Source of the DNA: an uncultured Polaribacter sp.
GTDB lineage: Bacteria > Bacteroidota > Bacteroidia > Flavobacteriales > Flavobacteriaceae
NCBI RefSeq assembly: GCF_947503855.1
Contig: NZ_CANNFF010000003.1
Coordinates: 186,001-250,000, forward strand
Length of the DNA: 64,000 bases
Direction of reading: 5' to 3'
Below the pieces are notes generated by a model. The model worked only from the letters and a program-made list of their open reading frames with translations, did not search any database and was not told where the DNA came from. Every line of letters starts with the position of its first letter. The first letter of the stretch is position 1. A program made the position numbers and the translations under genes. Positions 8,788 to 16,458 of this stretch are shown here, one piece after another.

Positions 8788-9420
8788 ATGTCAGACATTT
8801 TTAACTTCCTTTTTGAGCAATACAAAACCTACGAAACTTTAGATATTGTTTTAGAAATTATTGCTGTATTTTTTGGTTTTTTATCTGTTTGGTTTTCAAA
8901 ACAAAATAAAATTTGGGTATTTCCAACAGGAATGATTAGTACTTCCATTTTTGTTTATTTACTTTTAAAATGGGCTCTTTTAGGTGATATGATGATAAAT
9001 ATATATTACTTTATAATGAGCATTTATGGCTGGTATATTTGGACACGTAAAGTAGACGAAACGCATCTTACACCAATTTCTAAGACCACCCTAAAAGAGA
9101 AAAAAACAGCATTTCTAATTTTTATTGCAACCCTAGTTTTTGTGTATGTTGTATATAATTATTTTGATAAATGGATTTCTTGGGTTGCTTATATAGATAC
9201 TATTACCACAGCAATTTTCTTTGTAGGTATGTGGTTAATGGCAAAACGTAAAATAGAAAATTGGTTTTTTTGGATAATTGGAGACCTTATTTCTGTACCT
9301 TTATACTTATATAAGGGCTTTACATTTACAAGCTTTCAATATTTTGGATTTACTTTTATTGCCATTTTTGGCTATTTAGCATGGAAAAAGAACTTACACA
9401 AGAACCCATTAACATTGTAA
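8788..9420 (+). CDS. pnuC: PnuC family vitamin transporter (nicotinamide riboside or thiamine)
   Basis: A 210-residue integral membrane protein with about seven hydrophobic helices, typical of PnuC. The Trp-rich stretches YGWYIWTRK (about residues 80-90) and ENWFFWIIGDLISVPLYLYKG (about 157-177) are family hallmarks. PnuC proteins let vitamins diffuse in and depend on a cytoplasmic kinase for trapping; the next gene, which overlaps by 40 bases, encodes such a kinase. The substrate is ambiguous. The kinase points to nicotinamide riboside, while the TPP riboswitch and receptor gene about 1.2 kb downstream leave open that this is the thiamine-type PnuT. Confidence 0.85.
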   Translation: MSDIFNFLFEQYKTYETLDIVLEIIAVFFGFLSVWFSKQNKIWVFPTGMISTSIFVYLLLKWALLGDMMINIYYFIMSIYGWYIWTRKVDETHLTPISKTTLKEKKTAFLIFIATLVFVYVVYNYFDKWISWVAYIDTITTAIFFVGMWLMAKRKIENWFFWIIGDLISVPLYLYKGFTFTSFQYFGFTFIAIFGYLAWKKNLHKNPLTL

Positions 9421-9977
9421 AAATTGTTTTATTTGGGCCAGAATCTACAGGGAAAACAACACTTTCTAGACATTTAGCACGTTATTACAACACAGTTTGG
9501 GCACCAGAATTTGCAAGAGATTATTTACAAGAAAAATGGAATAACGAACGGAAAATTTGCGAAAAAGAGGATTTGCTGCCCATTGCAATTGGGCAAATGA
9601 AGTTAGAAAATGAATTAGCAAAAAAAGCAGATAAAGTTTTAATTTGCGATACAGATTTGTTAGAAACTAAAGTATATTCAGAAGAGTTTTATGATGGCTA
9701 TGTAGATGATAAATTAAACAAAGCAGCCAAAGAAAACAAGTATGATTTGTATTTGCTAACCTACATAGATACCCCATGGGAAGCAGACGATTTAAGAGAT
9801 AGACCTGAACAACGTTTAGAAATGTTTACAGCTTTTGAAAATGCTTTAAAAAAGTACAACAAAAACTATATTCTATTAAAAGGTAGTAAGGAAGCACGTT
9901 TAAAAGATGCTACAAAAGCTATTGATAAAATTTTAAAAAATAAAGAAAATTTACATTCGTTTTCAGAGGCACTGTAA
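9381..9977 (+). CDS. NadR-type ATP-binding kinase (ribosylnicotinamide kinase-like)
   Basis: A 198-residue P-loop kinase equal to the C-terminal domain of NadR alone; the nucleotidyltransferase and DNA-binding domains of full NadR are absent. The Walker A motif GPESTGKTT is at about residues 19-27, followed by APEFARDYL (about 42-50), ICDTDLLET and a YIDTPWEADDLRDRPEQR lid segment. It should phosphorylate a vitamin brought in by PnuC. Its start codon lies 40 bases inside pnuC in another frame, implying translational coupling. Nicotinamide riboside is the default substrate for the family; a role on thiamine is possible given the nearby TPP riboswitch. Confidence 0.85.
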   Translation: MEKELTQEPINIVKIVLFGPESTGKTTLSRHLARYYNTVWAPEFARDYLQEKWNNERKICEKEDLLPIAIGQMKLENELAKKADKVLICDTDLLETKVYSEEFYDGYVDDKLNKAAKENKYDLYLLTYIDTPWEADDLRDRPEQRLEMFTAFENALKKYNKNYILLKGSKEARLKDATKAIDKILKNKENLHSFSEAL

Positions 9978-9996
9978 CTGACAATTTCTTAGAAAT

Positions 9997-10401
9997 ATGC
10001 ACAGAGAAAACATTATTAAAGAATTAAGTTTTAAGGCCATTAGAAGCTCTGGCGCTGGTGGGCAACATGTAAATAAAACTTCTTCTAAAATAGAACTAAC
10101 ATTCGATTTGCAAAACTCTTTGTCTTTAACCGAAAGCGAAAAATTATTACTGAAAAATAAACTCTCGTCTAAACTTACCAAAGAAAATGTATTGATTCTT
10201 TTTTGTGAAGAAACACGCTCTCAACACAAAAACAAAGAATTAGCCATTAAACGATTTTTAAGTTTACTTAAAACCAATTTAACTCGTAAGAAAAAACGAA
10301 AACCAACAAAACCTAGTAGAGCTTCTCTTAAAAGAAAAGCAGAAAGCAAACAAAGAAACTCATTAAAAAAAGCGCATAGAAAAAAGCCAAAATTAGCGTA
10401 A
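9997..10401 (+). CDS. arfB: Alternative ribosome-rescue hydrolase ArfB (peptidyl-tRNA hydrolase domain)
   Basis: A 134-residue protein with the class I release-factor domain. The catalytic GGQ motif sits in SSGAGGQHVNKTSSKIEL (about residues 17-34), the core continues to LFCEETRSQHKNKELA, and the last 45 residues are a very basic tail (RKKKRKPTKPSRASLKRK) that in this family enters the empty mRNA channel of stalled ribosomes. It would release nascent chains from stalled ribosomes without a stop codon. It starts 19 bases after the kinase gene and could share its transcript. Confidence 0.9.
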   Translation: MHRENIIKELSFKAIRSSGAGGQHVNKTSSKIELTFDLQNSLSLTESEKLLLKNKLSSKLTKENVLILFCEETRSQHKNKELAIKRFLSLLKTNLTRKKKRKPTKPSRASLKRKAESKQRNSLKKAHRKKPKLA

Positions 10402-10424
10402 AAGCAAAGGATAGCAAACAAGTT

Positions 10425-10539
10425 TAGCCACGATAGGAACGACATCCTTTTTATTGTTAGTTCGAGTGCCGCGCTTTTTTGCGTGGTTTATCTAGGAAAA
10501 AATAAAAAGATATAGTGGATAGCGTGAAATAGCTTCTAA
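10425..10539 (+). ncRNA. Candidate structured flavobacterial RNA element
   Basis: The stretch has nested complementary segments. AGC at 10426-10428 pairs with GCT at 10532-10534, CACG at 10429-10432 with CGTG at 10523-10526, and CTTTTTATT at 10447-10455 with AATAAAAAG at 10501-10509, which is a perfect nine-base stem around a 45-base variable loop. The flanking words TAGCC-CGAT, CATCCTTTTT, AAAAAGATATAG and GAAATAGCTTCTAA are ones I remember from many flavobacterial intergenic regions, always in this order. It may belong to the Flavo-1 RNA family or an unnamed repeat. I could not verify this. It lies between arfB and the TPP riboswitch. Confidence 0.5.
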
Positions 10540-10596
10540 TAAAAAAATCATTTTTTTGTTTCACAATTGTATTTTCCACCTTAATTTTGCAACGTT

Positions 10597-10744
10597 CTCA
10601 TAAAGGGGTGCTTTTTTAGACTATAGCTTTTAGACGTTAGCCATTAGAAAAACAAACTAAAACTAACAACGAAAGACTAACAACTAATTTGGCTGAGATC
10701 ATACCCAATGAACCTAGAACAGATAATGCTGTTTAGGGACTGAG
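10597..10744 (+). promoter_or_regulatory. TPP riboswitch (THI element)
   Basis: All key THI-box blocks are present in order: GGGGTGC at 10605-10611, GGCTGAGATCATACCC at 10691-10706, AACCTAGAACAGATAATGC near 10711-10729, and TTTAGGGA closing the second arm. CTCA at 10597-10600 can pair with TGAG at 10741-10744 to make the P1 helix, and ACAG with CTGT forms the inner helix by the GATAATGC loop. The long, weakly structured insert at about 10612-10690 is the variable P3 arm. It lies 88 bases before the TonB-dependent receptor, so thiamine pyrophosphate should repress that gene. Confidence 0.93.
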
Positions 10745-10832
10745 TGACATTAGAAATAATGTCGAAAGTTTAATTATTCAATATTAATCGCAAGAATAAT
10801 TACCTCTTTTTATTCGTTTTAAATTCTTTAAA

Positions 10833-13175
10833 ATGAAAAAAATCACTTTTTTTTTATTCTTGTTTGCAAGTATACTTGCAAACGCCCAAGCATTTAAACT
10901 TTCTGGTAAAGTTATAGATGAAAATAAGCAACCTTTACCTGGTGCTACTATTTTAATTAAAAGCATTAAAAAAGGAACTTCTTCTGATTTTGGTGGTAAT
11001 TTTAGTTTACAACTCTTAAAAGGTGTGTACACAGTACAGGCCTCTTTTATGGGTTATAAAACTATATCAGAAAAAATTACCATTACAAAAAACGAAGAAT
11101 ATATGATTCAGTTAAAACCTGACGCTACACTTTTAGGAGAAATTTTGGTATCTGCCATTAGAGTAAATGCAGACATCCCGATTACCTATTCTAATTTGTC
11201 TAAAAAAGAAATTGCTAAACGTAATTTAGGGCAAGACATTCCTGTTTTAATGAATTATTTACCAAACGTAGTCTCGTCTTCAGATGCTGGTGCTGGGGTA
11301 GGTTACACCTATATGAGTGTCCGTGGTTCTAATGGAGAACGTATTAATGTAACTGTAAATGGTATCCCTTACAATGATGCAGAAAGTCATGGTAGTTTTT
11401 GGGTAAATTTAGGCGATTTTGCATCGTCTACACAAAACTTACAATTACAACGTGGTGTAGGAACGTCTACCAATGGTTCTGGAGCTTTTGGTGCCAGTTT
11501 AAATATTTTAACTGATGCTATTTCTGAAGAGGCTTTTGGAGAAATATCGAATTCTTTCGGGTCCTTTAATACCAGAAAGCATACTGTAAAGTTTAGTACA
11601 GGAAAACTAAATAATCATATAGAAATTGCAGGACGTTTGTCTAATATTTATTCAGATGGTTATGTAGATAGAGCATTTGCAGATTTAAAATCATACTATT
11701 TACAAGGTTCTTATACGGATGAAAACACCTTAATTAAAGCAGTTACTTTTGGTGGAAAGGAAAGAACTTACCAAGCTTGGTTTGGTTTAACTGCACAACA
11801 ATTAGAGGAAAACAGAAGGCAAAACCCATATACGTATGACAATGAAGTTGATGATTATGAACAAAACCATTATCAATTACATTGGAACGAAAAAATTAAT
11901 AATAATTGGGCTACAAATTTGGCTTTAAATTACACAAAAGGAGCTGGTTTTTTTGAACAGTTTAAAGAAGAGGAAAGTGCTGCAGATTTTAACAATCTTA
12001 TAGAAGATGATAGCGACCTAATTGTAAGACGTTGGTTAGACAACGATTTTTACGTAGCAAATTTTAATGCAACTTATAAAACTAGAGGTGTAAATGTAGT
12101 TTCGGGTATTTCTTATTCTAATTATACAGGAGACCATTTTGGTGAAGTAATTTGGGGAGACGATTTAGCACCAAATGTTAGTATAAGAGATCGTTATTAT
12201 TTTTCTGATGCAAAAAAAACAGACTTTTCTTTATTTTCTAAAGCAACTTTAGAATTGAGTGAAAACCTATCTACATACATAGATTTACAAGGTAGATTTG
12301 TAAGTTATCAAACCAAAGGTTTAACTTCTGATAGAGTATCTATTGATGTAGATGCTAGTTTTAATTTTTACAACCCTAAATTTGGTTTTACCTATAATAT
12401 TAATAACAACAACAATTTATATGCGTCTTTTGCTATAGCAAACAGAGAACCTAATAGAAACGATTTTGAAAACGGCGTTAGCACACCAGAAACCTTAAAT
12501 GATTACGAATTTGGTTGGCGTTTAAAGTCTGAAAATGTAAAGCTAAATACCAATATCTATTATATGGATTATAAAAATCAATTGGTATTAACAGGCGCTT
12601 TAGATGATGTGGGTGCACCTGTTAGAGCTACTTCTGGTAGCAGTTACAGATTAGGTTTAGAAGTTGATGCAGATATTCGTTTAAACGATGTTTTTACAAT
12701 AAAACCTAATGTAGCATTTAGCAATAATAAAAACAGAGATTTTGTAACTTCTATAAATGGTAATTTAGAAAATTTAGGAAATACAGACATTTCATTTTCA
12801 CCCAATGTAGTAGCTGGTAATATTTTAACTTACCAACCTTTAGATAATTTACAGTTTTCATTTTTATCTAAATATGTAGGCAAACAATCTTTAAGTAATT
12901 TAAGTAGTAACATTTCTACAAATGATGTGTTAGATTCTTTTTTTACAAGCGATTTAAATTTGGTATATCAGATTTCGCCTAATAAAATATTTAAGTCAAT
13001 TACATTTACTGCTTTAATAAATAACATTTTTAATGCAACATATGTAGATAGAGGTTATTATTATACCTTTGATGATACTTGGACTACACCAGGTACAACT
13101 ATTACCGAGAATGGAGCAGGTTATTACCCACAAGCAACCAGAAATTTTCTAATTGGTGTAACCCTGAAATTTTAA
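10833..13175 (+). CDS. TonB-dependent receptor under TPP riboswitch control, probable thiamine receptor
   Basis: A 780-residue outer-membrane receptor. It has a signal peptide (residues 1-19, ending in ANAQA), a carboxypeptidase-regulatory-like domain at about 21-100 (GKVIDENKQPLPGATILIK), a plug domain at about 115-230 (LPNVVSSSDAG, MSVRGSNGERINVTVNGIPYNDAE) and a 22-strand barrel to the end, which finishes in Leu-Lys-Phe. The TPP riboswitch directly upstream makes uptake of thiamine or a thiamine precursor or phosphate the best guess. TonB energy is needed. The gene is followed by a strong terminator and is transcribed alone. Confidence 0.9.
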   Translation: MKKITFFLFLFASILANAQAFKLSGKVIDENKQPLPGATILIKSIKKGTSSDFGGNFSLQLLKGVYTVQASFMGYKTISEKITITKNEEYMIQLKPDATLLGEILVSAIRVNADIPITYSNLSKKEIAKRNLGQDIPVLMNYLPNVVSSSDAGAGVGYTYMSVRGSNGERINVTVNGIPYNDAESHGSFWVNLGDFASSTQNLQLQRGVGTSTNGSGAFGASLNILTDAISEEAFGEISNSFGSFNTRKHTVKFSTGKLNNHIEIAGRLSNIYSDGYVDRAFADLKSYYLQGSYTDENTLIKAVTFGGKERTYQAWFGLTAQQLEENRRQNPYTYDNEVDDYEQNHYQLHWNEKINNNWATNLALNYTKGAGFFEQFKEEESAADFNNLIEDDSDLIVRRWLDNDFYVANFNATYKTRGVNVVSGISYSNYTGDHFGEVIWGDDLAPNVSIRDRYYFSDAKKTDFSLFSKATLELSENLSTYIDLQGRFVSYQTKGLTSDRVSIDVDASFNFYNPKFGFTYNINNNNNLYASFAIANREPNRNDFENGVSTPETLNDYEFGWRLKSENVKLNTNIYYMDYKNQLVLTGALDDVGAPVRATSGSSYRLGLEVDADIRLNDVFTIKPNVAFSNNKNRDFVTSINGNLENLGNTDISFSPNVVAGNILTYQPLDNLQFSFLSKYVGKQSLSNLSSNISTNDVLDSFFTSDLNLVYQISPNKIFKSITFTALINNIFNATYVDRGYYYTFDDTWTTPGTTITENGAGYYPQATRNFLIGVTLKF

Positions 13176-13222
13176 AAAAACAGCCATTTTTAGTTAAAAA
13201 TTAGCTAAAAAAGGGTGAAAAG

Positions 13223-13254
13223 GAGCGATTTTTAGTTAAAATCGCTCTTTTTTT
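13223..13254 (+). terminator. Rho-independent terminator after the TonB-dependent receptor
   Basis: GAGCGATTTT and AAAATCGCTC form a ten-base stem with a short AGTT-type loop, followed by a run of T residues. It ends the receptor transcript before the sigma factor gene. Confidence 0.85.
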
Positions 13255-13420
13255 CTTAAATTGAAAATTGGTAAAAAAGTGTTTCTTTTTTTTGAAAGAA
13301 AAGTAAAAATATTATTTTTTTTAGCGCAAATATCTTACAAACTTAGTCCTAATTTTCTAAAAATACTTTTTAGAATTGTTACACTTTTATCACTTAAATA
13401 ATACAAACCTAAAAAACTAT

Positions 13421-14284
13421 ATGAGACAACTTAAAATTGTAAAGCAAGTAACCAACAGAGATGCTAAATCATTAGAAAAATATTTTCAAGAAATAAGTAA
13501 AATTGGGTTAATTACTGCAGATGAAGAAGTAGAGTTGGCTTTAAAAATTAAAAAAGGAAATGCCAAAGCTTTAGATACTTTGGTAAGTGCAAATTTAAGA
13601 TTTGTTGTTTCTGTTGCAAAACAATACCAAGGGCAAGGCTTAAAACTATCTGATTTAATAAACGAAGGAAATGTTGGCTTGGTAAAAGCTGCAAAACGCT
13701 TTGATGAAACCAGAGGTTTTAAATTTATTTCATATGCTGTTTGGTGGATTAGACAAGCCATTATGCAAGCCTTAGCAGAGCAATCTAGAATTGTGCGATT
13801 GCCTTTAAATAAAATTGCTAGTATTAGTAAAATTAAAAAAATATATGCACGTTTAGAACAAAACGAACAACGTATGCCAACCAATAAAGAAATTGCAAAG
13901 CAATTAGATATGACAGAGCATGAGGTTGAACAATCTTTAAAAAATTCTGGTAGACATGTTTCTATGGATGCACCTTTTAAAGAAGGAGAAGATTCTAACT
14001 TATACAATGTATTGCAGTTTGACGAATCGCCAAAGCCTGACAAAGAGTTAATGAAACAATCTTTATCTATAGAAATTGATAGAGCTTTGGATACCTTAAC
14101 TTTTAAAGAAGCAAAAATAATTAAAATGTTTTATGGTATTGGCAATGAAACTGCAGCAAGTTTAACAGAAATTGGTGAGCGTTTTGATTTGTCTAGAGAA
14201 CGTGTAAGACAAGTAAAACAAAAAGCAATTAGAAGATTGCAATCTAGATCTAAAACACAAATGCTAAAAGCATATTTGGGTTAA
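13421..14284 (+). CDS. rpoD: Primary RNA polymerase sigma factor RpoD/SigA
   Basis: Starting at the ATG at 13421 gives [21 protein letters not shown] and 287 residues, the standard length of the short primary sigma factor in Flavobacteria; an upstream ATG at 13376 would add fifteen residues not expected in the family. Region 1.2/2.1 starts near residue 15, region 2.3-2.4 reads [20 protein letters not shown] (about 103-122), region 3 begins near [10 protein letters not shown], and region 4.2 has the [19 protein letters not shown] helix-turn-helix (about 250-268). This factor recognises the TTTG/TAnnTTTG promoters seen elsewhere in the window. Monocistronic with a terminator. Confidence 0.95.
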   Translation: MRQLKIVKQVTNRDAKSLEKYFQEISKIGLITADEEVELALKIKKGNAKALDTLVSANLRFVVSVAKQYQGQGLKLSDLINEGNVGLVKAAKRFDETRGFKFISYAVWWIRQAIMQALAEQSRIVRLPLNKIASISKIKKIYARLEQNEQRMPTNKEIAKQLDMTEHEVEQSLKNSGRHVSMDAPFKEGEDSNLYNVLQFDESPKPDKELMKQSLSIEIDRALDTLTFKEAKIIKMFYGIGNETAASLTEIGERFDLSRERVRQVKQKAIRRLQSRSKTQMLKAYLG

Positions 14285-14290
14285 AAAATA

Positions 14291-14321
14291 AAAAAGCAAG
14301 CTATTTAGCTTGCTTTTTTAT
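14291..14321. terminator. Bidirectional terminator between rpoD and the HMA gene
   Basis: AAAAAGCAAGCTA and TAGCTTGCTTTTT pair around a short TT loop, with A runs on one side and T runs on the other, so it can work for both of the converging transcripts. Confidence 0.85.
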
Positions 14322-14324
14322 TTT

Positions 14325-14594
14325 TTATGAGTCTATTCTACCCACTGCACAGCTTACAAAAGATTTTGCTTTGTGTATCACTGTATTTTTGTCTCCCACA
14401 GGTGGATACCCTAATTTAGATAATTTTTCTTTAACGAAACTATCATCTTCATTTTCTGATGTAATACTGACCAAAGATTTTTCTACATCTATAGCTACAT
14501 CATTTACGGCCTCTAAAGACAGTAAACCTTTTTTTATTGTTGCTGCACAACCACCGCATTTTAAGTTTTCTATTTCTATTGTTGTTGTCTTCAT
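14325..14594 (-). CDS. Small heavy-metal-associated (HMA) domain protein
   Basis: The start at 14594 gives an 89-residue protein beginning MKTTTIEIENLKCGGCAATI; an upstream in-frame ATG lies inside the preceding rhodanese gene and is less likely. The CGGC metal-binding motif sits at residues 13-16 in the typical beta-alpha-beta HMA fold, which normally carries copper or another soft metal. A C-terminal tail has a further Cys (FVSCAV). It begins two bases after the rhodanese stop codon and is the last gene of the persulfide-oxidation operon, so a role in handling sulfur-sensitive metal or in sulfur transfer is possible but unproven. Confidence 0.8.
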   Translation of the reverse strand: MKTTTIEIENLKCGGCAATIKKGLLSLEAVNDVAIDVEKSLVSITSENEDDSFVKEKLSKLGYPPVGDKNTVIHKAKSFVSCAVGRIDS

Positions 14595-14596
14595 AA

Positions 14597-14965
14597 TTAG
14601 TTTTCTTTTTTCCATTGATGATAACCTCCAAGCACATTGTATACTTGAAAGCCTTTTGCTTGTAAAATAATTGCAGATTTACCACTTCTGTTGCCACTTC
14701 TGCAGTACAAATATACAGGTTTAGATTTATCTAATAATTTACTTGCTTTTTCTGGAAAATCAGTATCAAAATAATTTGCAAAAACAGCTGTTTTTATAAA
14801 ACCCTGTTTAATTTCTTGTGGACTTCTAACATCCATTAATTGGATATTTTCTTTTGCCAATAGCATTTTTAATTCTTTAGTAGAAATTGTTTTTATATCT
14901 TGTTGCTTATCACAATTTATAAAAAAGAAACTAACAAATAAAATGTAAAATAACTGCCTCATCAT
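14597..14965 (-). CDS. Rhodanese-like lipoprotein
   Basis: A 122-residue single-domain rhodanese with a lipoprotein signal (hydrophobic residues 5-17, lipobox ending FINC at 18). The rhodanese fold runs from about residue 26, with LMDVRSPQEIKQGFI (about 43-57) and the active-site loop YCRSGNRSGKSA (Cys at about 86). Such proteins carry persulfide sulfur between donors and acceptors. As a lipoprotein it acts in the periplasm or on a membrane surface. It abuts the persulfide dioxygenase gene upstream with no gap and the HMA gene downstream with a two-base gap. Confidence 0.87.
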   Translation of the reverse strand: MMRQLFYILFVSFFFINCDKQQDIKTISTKELKMLLAKENIQLMDVRSPQEIKQGFIKTAVFANYFDTDFPEKASKLLDKSKPVYLYCRSGNRSGKSAIILQAKGFQVYNVLGGYHQWKKEN

Positions 14966-16372
14966 TTATTTTAATGTAGATGGACAAACAGCATCTGTTC
15001 TTTCTATATCAGTATTTTTAATAGCAGCAAAACCTCCTGCAATATCTACAACATTATGAAAGCCTCTTGCTTTTAAAATGGAAGCTGCAATAACAGATCT
15101 ATAACCCCCTGCACAATGTATATAAAAATTGTCTGATTTAGGAAATTTTTCAATGTAATCATTTAAAAAATCCAGGGGTGTGTTTTCTGCTACTTTTATA
15201 TGTTCACTATCATATTCTCCAGGTTTTCTAACATCAAAAACAGGTTCTTTATTGTCTAGTTTTTGTTGTAAGGTTGCTGCTGAAATTGAATCTATACTAT
15301 CAATTTCTTTGTTTGCTTTTTTCCAAGAATCGAAACTTCCATCTAAATAACCTAAAACGTTATCAAAACCAACTCTAGATAATCTTGTAATGGTATCTTC
15401 TTCTTTTCCAACAGGAGCTATTAATAAAATAGGCTGTAAAATATCTTTTATTAAAGCACCAACCCAGGGTGCAAATCCACCATTAATTCCTATAAAAATA
15501 GATTGTGGTATAAAACCTTTTACAAATTCATCTTGATGACGAACGTCTAAAATTAACGCATTGGTTTCGTTTGCAATCAACTCAAAATCTTTTACAGATA
15601 ATGGTTTTGCGCTATTTTTAATAATGTCGTCTACATCTTTATAGCCTTCTTTATTTAACTTTACATTTAAAGGAAAATAAGCTGGTGGTGGTAATAAACC
15701 ATCTGTAACTTCCTCTATAAACTCTTCTTTAGTCATGTCTGCTCTTAAGGCATAATTGGTTTTCTTTTGCTCTCCAATGGTACCAATCGTTTCTTTACTT
15801 AAATTTTTACCGCAAGCAGAACCTGCACCATGAGCTGGATATACAATTACATCATCTTCTAATGGCATAATTTTGGTCTGTAAGCTTTCGTATAAAAAAC
15901 CTGCTAAATCTTTTTCTGTAATATCTCCTTTTTGTGCCAAGTCAGGGCGACCAACATCTCCTAAAAATAAAGTATCTCCACTAAAAAGGGCATGATTTTT
16001 ACCTTCTTTATCTTTTAATAAGTAACAAGCACTTTCCATGGTATGACCTGGTGTATGCAAAACTTTTATCGTGATATCTCCAACTTTAAAAACTTGATTA
16101 TCTTGGGCAGTAATTGCTTCGAAATTAGTTTTAGCTGTTGGTCCGTACACTATTTTAGCGCCTGTTTTTTCTGCTAGTGTTACATGTCCACTTACAAAAT
16201 CTGCATGAAAATGTGTTTCGAAAATGTATTTAATTTTCGCATTATTTTCATTAGCTTTATCTATATAATCTTGTACTTCTCTTAATGGGTCTACAATAGC
16301 AACTTCACCATTACTTTCTATGTAATATGCTCCTTGTGCTAAACAACCTGTGTAAATTTGTTCTATGATCAT
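14966..16372 (-). CDS. Persulfide dioxygenase-like metallo-beta-lactamase protein fused to two rhodanese domains
   Basis: A 468-residue fusion. The N-terminal metallo-beta-lactamase domain (about 1-200) has HFHADFVSGH (about 54-63), TPGHTMESACYLL, SGDTLFLGDVGRPDL and YPAHGAGSACGKNLS, all typical of ETHE1-type persulfide dioxygenases that oxidise glutathione- or other low-molecular persulfides to sulfite. Two rhodanese domains follow. The first (about 250-355) lacks the catalytic Cys; the second (about 365-460) has it in HCAGGYRS. The architecture resembles CstB of Staphylococcus aureus. It heads a group for sulfide or persulfide detoxification with the rhodanese lipoprotein and HMA protein. 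Confidence 0.88.
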   Translation of the reverse strand: MIIEQIYTGCLAQGAYYIESNGEVAIVDPLREVQDYIDKANENNAKIKYIFETHFHADFVSGHVTLAEKTGAKIVYGPTAKTNFEAITAQDNQVFKVGDITIKVLHTPGHTMESACYLLKDKEGKNHALFSGDTLFLGDVGRPDLAQKGDITEKDLAGFLYESLQTKIMPLEDDVIVYPAHGAGSACGKNLSKETIGTIGEQKKTNYALRADMTKEEFIEEVTDGLLPPPAYFPLNVKLNKEGYKDVDDIIKNSAKPLSVKDFELIANETNALILDVRHQDEFVKGFIPQSIFIGINGGFAPWVGALIKDILQPILLIAPVGKEEDTITRLSRVGFDNVLGYLDGSFDSWKKANKEIDSIDSISAATLQQKLDNKEPVFDVRKPGEYDSEHIKVAENTPLDFLNDYIEKFPKSDNFYIHCAGGYRSVIAASILKARGFHNVVDIAGGFAAIKNTDIERTDAVCPSTLK

Positions 16373-16458
16373 AATATCCTTCTTTTACTAATCTTTTACT
16401 AAACAACAAAATAACGATAAAAAAATATTTTTTTTTGTAACATTTATTACCAAAAAAA

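Noticed and set aside
10455..10475. TTAGTTCGAGTGCC-like text as the T-arm of a tRNA
   Set aside because: No acceptor, D or anticodon arms can be folded around it; it lies in the loop of the structured element.
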